From NCBI RefSeq assembly GCF_016879755.1, contig NZ_WOFU01000003.1, positions 62,001 through 126,000 on the forward strand: DNA of 64,000 nt, in the 5' to 3' direction. Below are positions 60,285 to 64,000 of this stretch, piece by piece. This stretch comes from Bacillus sp. B15-48. Its GTDB lineage: Bacteria > Bacillota > Bacilli > Bacillales > Cytobacillaceae. The position numbers were made by a program, and so were the translations under genes. The notes under the pieces were generated by a model that saw only the letters and a program-made list of their open reading frames with translations, searched no databases and had not been told where the DNA came from. Every line of letters starts with the position of its first letter. Positions within the stretch are counted from its first letter, which is position 1.

Positions 60285-60356
60285 TTGTGAAAATCAGGTT
60301 CAATATTATGAATATTTTATGAATCTTCGAATCCGTCACATTAGGTGTGACCTAAT
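60285..60356 (-). promoter_or_regulatory. cyd upstream region with Rex-like site and nested palindromes
   Basis: TTGTGAA-N7-TTCAA (60285-60303) resembles the Rex box, TTGTGAA-N6-TTCACAA, although the second half is imperfect. At 60335-60351 GTCACA-N5-TGTGAC is perfect, and at 60340-60356 ATTAGGT-N3-ACCTAAT is perfect and overlaps it. In B. subtilis Rex and ResD control cyd, so redox regulation is likely. The 330-bp stretch 60174-60505 holds nothing else I can define; no clear -10/-35 pair. Confidence 0.55.
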
Positions 60357-60505
60357 TCCTTGCACAACACCTTCTATAAATGATAACAAACATTATTAGC
60401 AATCTTTACCAACTTTCTAAGCATTAAATTGTTAACTAATAATCGACTAACAAATCGGAGGATATGGGATAATAAATGAGGTCAATTGAAAGGGGGATTA
60501 TATTA

Positions 60506-60916
60506 ATGAGATGGCAGAGGGAACTTTTAAAAATTATGCAAAATAATAAAGAGAAAAAAGTAGCATTGATCATCGATACTTCAAGCGAACAAAATGACCC
60601 TAACATCGTTGAAAATGTCATTAAATTTGTCGGGGAAATGAATCCTCATGCTTCTTTAGTTGAAGCTGACTTTAAAATCCGTAACATCTCTAATATTAAA
60701 GAACTCAAAAAAATCAAGTATTATTCTCATGGGAAGTCATCGTATACGGAAGTTTTTGAGTGGGCAAATGAACAAAACATTGAAACATTATTATATGTGA
60801 CTGATGTAACCGGCTTTCTTTATGATGAACTACAAGTGAAACCGACTGTTTATTGGTTAATTCCTGACCAATTTAAACCAAAAGTTCCTTTCGGCAAGCT
60901 GTTGAATGTCATTTAG
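60506..60916 (+). CDS. Small VWA-like domain protein
   Basis: A 136-residue protein. VALIIDTSSEQND near residue 18 and VKPTVYWLIPDQFKPKVPFGKLLNVI at the end recall the VWA-like domain of DUF2201 metallopeptidase-like proteins. In these the alpha/beta core carries the metal-binding DxS-type site; a full metallopeptidase domain is missing. ATG at 60506 has AAAGGGGG upstream. It may be a fragment or a stand-alone variant. Divergent from cydA. Confidence 0.6.
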   Translation: MRWQRELLKIMQNNKEKKVALIIDTSSEQNDPNIVENVIKFVGEMNPHASLVEADFKIRNISNIKELKKIKYYSHGKSSYTEVFEWANEQNIETLLYVTDVTGFLYDELQVKPTVYWLIPDQFKPKVPFGKLLNVI

Positions 60917-60943
60917 CAATTCTTTATTTTAACTCAACAAAAA

Positions 60944-60979
60944 AAGTGTCTATTCTCCTTTTGGGTGGAGTAGACACTT
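60944..60979 (-). terminator. Intrinsic terminator of the VanW lipoprotein gene
   Basis: AAGTGTCTA pairs with TAGACACTT with extra inner pairs; on the minus strand TTTTTTTGTT follows. Confidence 0.85.
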
Positions 60980-61022
60980 CCATTTCATATATTTACCGCT
61001 CAACAGTTTCTTTTTTGAGTAC

Positions 61023-62045
61023 TCATACCTTTTTTTTGACCACTCCTTCATACTGTTTAGCAGTCCTAATTTCTACAGTCAAACTTCCATTCTGATAATT
61101 CGTTCTAATTAAAAAAGGAGCACCTGATTTATTTAAAAAGCGGAAATCTTTTCCTCCATAGGATACCGTTGCATCACGACCTGCTGGTACATAGCCAACT
61201 GTAACAGAATGATGATGCCATTCGACATAGTCTACACCCAACTGATCCACGGCATTAAACAAAGTGGAAGAAGTTTGGCAGATTCCACCCCCAATCCCCA
61301 TCACTAATTTTCCATTTACCGCTTCTTGTGCAGGTTGATAGCCATGTTCCTCGTCACTAGGCCCCACTGTCGTATTAAAGGAAAAGTGATCATCGATTCC
61401 TACGATGACACCATCGATTGCCTGTGCAGACAACTCAATGTTTTTATTTCTTCCGGTAATATTCGGATCAAAATAAGTTGTATAAGAAGCAACAACCACC
61501 TCATCTAAATGAGCAACATCCTCTTTTAAATACCCACTGGAATTTATATATAAAGGAAGTTCTACAACCCCTCCTTTTTCAGAGTATTCAATAATTTCAT
61601 TCACTAACTCTGCTTCTTCAAGCATGACTTGCGGCTGCCCCTTTATTACATGCCCATATTCATCGAGTCGATCAGGAAGATTTCTTTGATCATAACCTTG
61701 AACAGAATCCGTGCCCCTAGCCAGCACTTTTGCCCAATTTTTCAGTTCCATTTTATATTGTTCCGCCTCTGTCGCAAATCCCATTTCCTCAGGGTAAATT
61801 GTCCTGATGACGTCCTTTGTGGTTGGATCAACAACATGAACCGATATTGGCCCTAAAGGAACCTCTTCCTCCTCATTCTCCGTCAGTTCCCCCTTATTTT
61901 TGTCTCCCGCAACCACCGTTTGTGCACTTAATTCTCCCTCTACCTCTGCCTTCTTCAATGTCTGATCTGAACAAGCAGCTAAAACAAACAAGCTCGAACA
62001 TACGAAAAATATCAAACAACCAATCTGCTTTCCCATTCTCCCCAA
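61023..62045 (-). CDS. VanW-family lipoprotein
   Basis: A 340-residue protein with a lipoprotein signal (hydrophobic stretch, then lipobox VLAAC with the cysteine near residue 25), a low-complexity acidic linker (TENEEEEVPLG), and a C-terminal VanW domain (GIGGGICQTSSTLFNAV, AGRDATVSYGGKDFRFL). It would be anchored to the outer face of the membrane. The start is uncertain: TTG at 62045 or ATG at 62036, both with imperfect spacing. It is a second VanW protein besides 4056-4952, with only the domain in common. Confidence 0.88.
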   Translation of the reverse strand: MGRMGKQIGCLIFFVCSSLFVLAACSDQTLKKAEVEGELSAQTVVAGDKNKGELTENEEEEVPLGPISVHVVDPTTKDVIRTIYPEEMGFATEAEQYKMELKNWAKVLARGTDSVQGYDQRNLPDRLDEYGHVIKGQPQVMLEEAELVNEIIEYSEKGGVVELPLYINSSGYLKEDVAHLDEVVVASYTTYFDPNITGRNKNIELSAQAIDGVIVGIDDHFSFNTTVGPSDEEHGYQPAQEAVNGKLVMGIGGGICQTSSTLFNAVDQLGVDYVEWHHHSVTVGYVPAGRDATVSYGGKDFRFLNKSGAPFLIRTNYQNGSLTVEIRTAKQYEGVVKKKV

Positions 62046-62278
62046 CCCGGCTTTCTCTTTTTATTTCTCTAAAAGCACTTACCGGCAGTACCTTCAAAGA
62101 GCTCATATACATTTACATATTGTATTCTGTGCTTAATAAAGGTATTCCTTTCATTAAAATATCCCTTTTTATAGAAAGATATTTCCCTATTCACATGAAG
62201 GATTGTAAAATAGATACATAAACTTGTAGTGCAGACCTAATTGGAACGTAAAAATGATTTACTAGAAAGGAGATTCAA

Positions 62279-63697
62279 ATGAAACATTATTATATGTATA
62301 TTAATGGTAATTGGACAGGGGAACTGCTAGAAAAGATTGAGGTAGTTAATCCTGCAAATTCTGAGATTATTGCTACTGTACCTAACGGAAAAACAATCGA
62401 GGCAAAAAAAGCTGTAGACGCAGCATATGATGCTTTTACAACTTGGTCAACCTTTTCTGCTTACGAACGTGCTGAGATTATTTGGAAATGGCAAAAATTA
62501 ATCGATGAAAACAAAGAGGAACTAGCCAAAACAATGACGCAAGAACAAGGAAAACCTTATAAAGAAGCATTAGGTGAAATCAATTATGCAAATGGATTTG
62601 TATCATGGTATGCGGAGGAAGGAAAAAGAATTTATGGGGAAACAATCCCAGCGACAACAAGAAATAAACGACTTTTTGTTCAAAAACAGCCAGTTGGAGT
62701 AGTTGCTGCAATTACCCCTTGGAATTTTCCAGCGGCAATGATAACCCGAAAGATCGCACCAGCATTAGCCGCCGGCTGCACTGTTGTTGTGAAACCTGCA
62801 AAACAGACACCCATTACCGCACTCAAGCTTGCTGAATTAGCCGATAAAGCTGGTTTCCCAAAAGGTGTAGTAAATGTGGTTACCGGCAATGCCAGCGAAA
62901 TTGGTCGAGCATGGCTAGCAGACACTAGAGTGAGAAAAATAACATTTACTGGCTCAACGGAAATCGGTAAGCAATTAATGAAGGGCTCAGCTGAAACAGT
63001 GAAAAAGATTTCCCTTGAACTCGGTGGTCATGCTCCAGTCATTATTTTGAAAGATGCAGACATTGAAAAGGCGGTAAATGGTGTAATGGCATCTAAATTT
63101 AGAAATGCAGGACAAACATGTGTGTGTTCAAACCGAATCTATGTACACGAATCAATTGTGAAACCTTTTACGGAAAGGCTAGTTGAAAAGGTTAAACAAC
63201 TTAAAGTAGGAAATGGCCTTTCAGAAAACGTTGATTTAGGTCCGCTCATTGATGAGCAAGCAATTGAAAAAGTAACTCAACATATTAATGACGCAATTAA
63301 CAAAGGAGCTAACGTGGAAATAGGAGGCCAGGTCATAGAAAATCTTTATTTTGCTCCTACAGTGTTATCAAATGTAAAAGATAAGATGCTTTGTATGCAA
63401 GAAGAAACTTTCGGACCACTCGCTCCCATTACTACGTTTAATACAGAATCAGAAGTGATTGAACGGGCGAATAATTCGATTTTTGGGCTTGCAGCTTATG
63501 TTTTCACCGAGAACATTGCACAAGGGATCAAACTAACCGAAGCTTTAGAGTATGGAATTATCGGGCTTAATGATGGTCTCCCGTCAACACCGCAAGTACC
63601 GTTTGGTGGCTTTAAACAAAGCGGATTAGGTCGTGAAGGCGGTCACTACGGAATCGAGGAATTTTTAGAAGTGAAATATATTTCTTTAGGACTATAA
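62279..63697 (+). CDS. gabD: NAD(P)-dependent succinate-semialdehyde dehydrogenase
   Basis: A 472-residue aldehyde dehydrogenase. TPWNFPAAMITRKIAPALAAG is the conserved substrate/cofactor region, ELGGHAP carries the catalytic glutamate, and GQTCVC the active-site cysteine. The pattern fits GabD (succinate semialdehyde to succinate), though related semialdehyde dehydrogenases are possible. No GABA transaminase is adjacent. AAAGGAG precedes the ATG. Confidence 0.88.
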   Translation: MKHYYMYINGNWTGELLEKIEVVNPANSEIIATVPNGKTIEAKKAVDAAYDAFTTWSTFSAYERAEIIWKWQKLIDENKEELAKTMTQEQGKPYKEALGEINYANGFVSWYAEEGKRIYGETIPATTRNKRLFVQKQPVGVVAAITPWNFPAAMITRKIAPALAAGCTVVVKPAKQTPITALKLAELADKAGFPKGVVNVVTGNASEIGRAWLADTRVRKITFTGSTEIGKQLMKGSAETVKKISLELGGHAPVIILKDADIEKAVNGVMASKFRNAGQTCVCSNRIYVHESIVKPFTERLVEKVKQLKVGNGLSENVDLGPLIDEQAIEKVTQHINDAINKGANVEIGGQVIENLYFAPTVLSNVKDKMLCMQEETFGPLAPITTFNTESEVIERANNSIFGLAAYVFTENIAQGIKLTEALEYGIIGLNDGLPSTPQVPFGGFKQSGLGREGGHYGIEEFLEVKYISLGL

Positions 63698-63705
63698 ATA
63701 CTAAA

Positions 63706-63744
63706 ATGGACGGACTGTAACTAGCTGAGTTACAGTCCGTCCAT
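63706..63744. terminator. Bidirectional hairpin between gabD and thiW
   Basis: A perfect 17-base stem, ATGGACGGACTGTAACT with AGTTACAGTCCGTCCAT, encloses five bases. The T-run is weak on the plus strand and short on the minus. Confidence 0.75.
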
Positions 63745-63790
63745 CATTTAGGGGTCATACCACCATACTAAAAGGTATTAGATGTTTTAA

Positions 63791-64000
63791 TCATCTTTTT
63801 CTTAATTCCAATACATTGTTTTTAAGAAAAACTTTCAACAAAATCGCGCCAAGGAATGCACCAACTAATGAACTTAGAATAAAAGCAGGAACAAATCCGA
63901 ATAATGTTGCTTCTTGACCGAAAATTAATGCCGCAATCGGATACGAAGCTAATGCACCAAGAATTCCTGTGCCTACCACTTCACCGAAAAAAGCCATATA
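63791..64000 (-). CDS. thiW: Thiamine precursor ECF transporter S component ThiW, 3' part
   Basis: Only the last 70 codons are in the window; the gene continues beyond 64000. The visible part has two hydrophobic helices and the family block FGEVVGTGILGALASYPIAA, followed by a basic tail (LELRKR). ThiW is the substrate-binding membrane subunit of a thiazole/thiamine uptake system, often under a TPP riboswitch, which would lie outside the window. An internal ATG at 63997 is not the true start. Confidence 0.75.
   Translation of the reverse strand, partial: YMAFFGEVVGTGILGALASYPIAALIFGQEATLFGFVPAFILSSLVGAFLGAILLKVFLKNNVLELRKR

Noticed and set aside
1-64000. CRISPR arrays, prophage or integrative element modules
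   Set aside because: No regularly spaced repeats, integrase, capsid, conjugation or restriction genes were seen.

Overview
The window looks like chromosomal DNA of an endospore-forming, low-GC Bacillaceae bacterium (Bacillus in the broad sense). The signs are a Bacillus-type polyhydroxyalkanoate (PHA) cluster (phaP, phaQ, phaR, phaB, phaC), sporulation genes (racA, a Spo0E-like gene, a short CotF-like coat gene), many orthologues of Bacillus subtilis genes, strong GGAGG-type ribosome binding sites and frequent TTG/GTG starts. No prophage, CRISPR array, rRNA or tRNA gene was found.

Layout. 1-4.0 kb: an ECF sigma factor and a GntR/ABC-transporter operon. 4.0-11 kb: a VanW protein; an NhaC-family transporter behind a lysine riboswitch (probable lysine importer LysW); a TatD nuclease; a class B penicillin-binding protein; a HAD phosphatase. 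11-16.5 kb: the PHA locus, with an IS200/IS605-like relic wedged between phaR and phaB. 16.5-26.5 kb: GNAT, nadE, racA, a K+ channel, YkuK and DCC proteins, a second GntR/ABC operon whose regulator seems to start at ATT, a truncated globin and small genes including a Spo0E-like one. 26.8-35.4 kb: a class A PBP, a three-gene envelope glycosylation cluster (GtrA flippase, GT2, large membrane protein), an acidic protein and an FtsH paralogue. 36-44.3 kb: a radical SAM/SPASM protein, a HesB-like gene with a textbook Fnr box, a palindromic repeat, selB and sbcCD.

44.5-52.9 kb: a cold-shock gene; a LysE-type exporter preceded by a structured leader with a 10-codon leader peptide; a CotF-like gene; a YlmA-like ATPase; three small charged proteins; an MFS pump; a module of phosphosulfolactate synthase, histidine phosphatase and APS/PAPS reductase that probably makes spore 3-sulfolactate; a YitT-like protein. 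53-64 kb: an FAD oxidoreductase, cydABCD (bd oxidase plus its assembly exporter) with palindromes upstream, a VWA-like small protein, a VanW lipoprotein, succinate-semialdehyde dehydrogenase and the 3' part of thiW, cut by the window edge.

Most of the window is ordinary Bacillus core and accessory chromosome. The observations I rate highest are the leader-peptide/alternative-hairpin region before the LysE exporter (44951-45290), the sulfolactate module in which a histidine phosphatase sits where ComB would be expected, the L-box/NhaC pairing, the ATT-start GntR regulator and the Fnr box before the HesB-like gene. All functional statements come from reading motifs and recalling families; no database search was possible.
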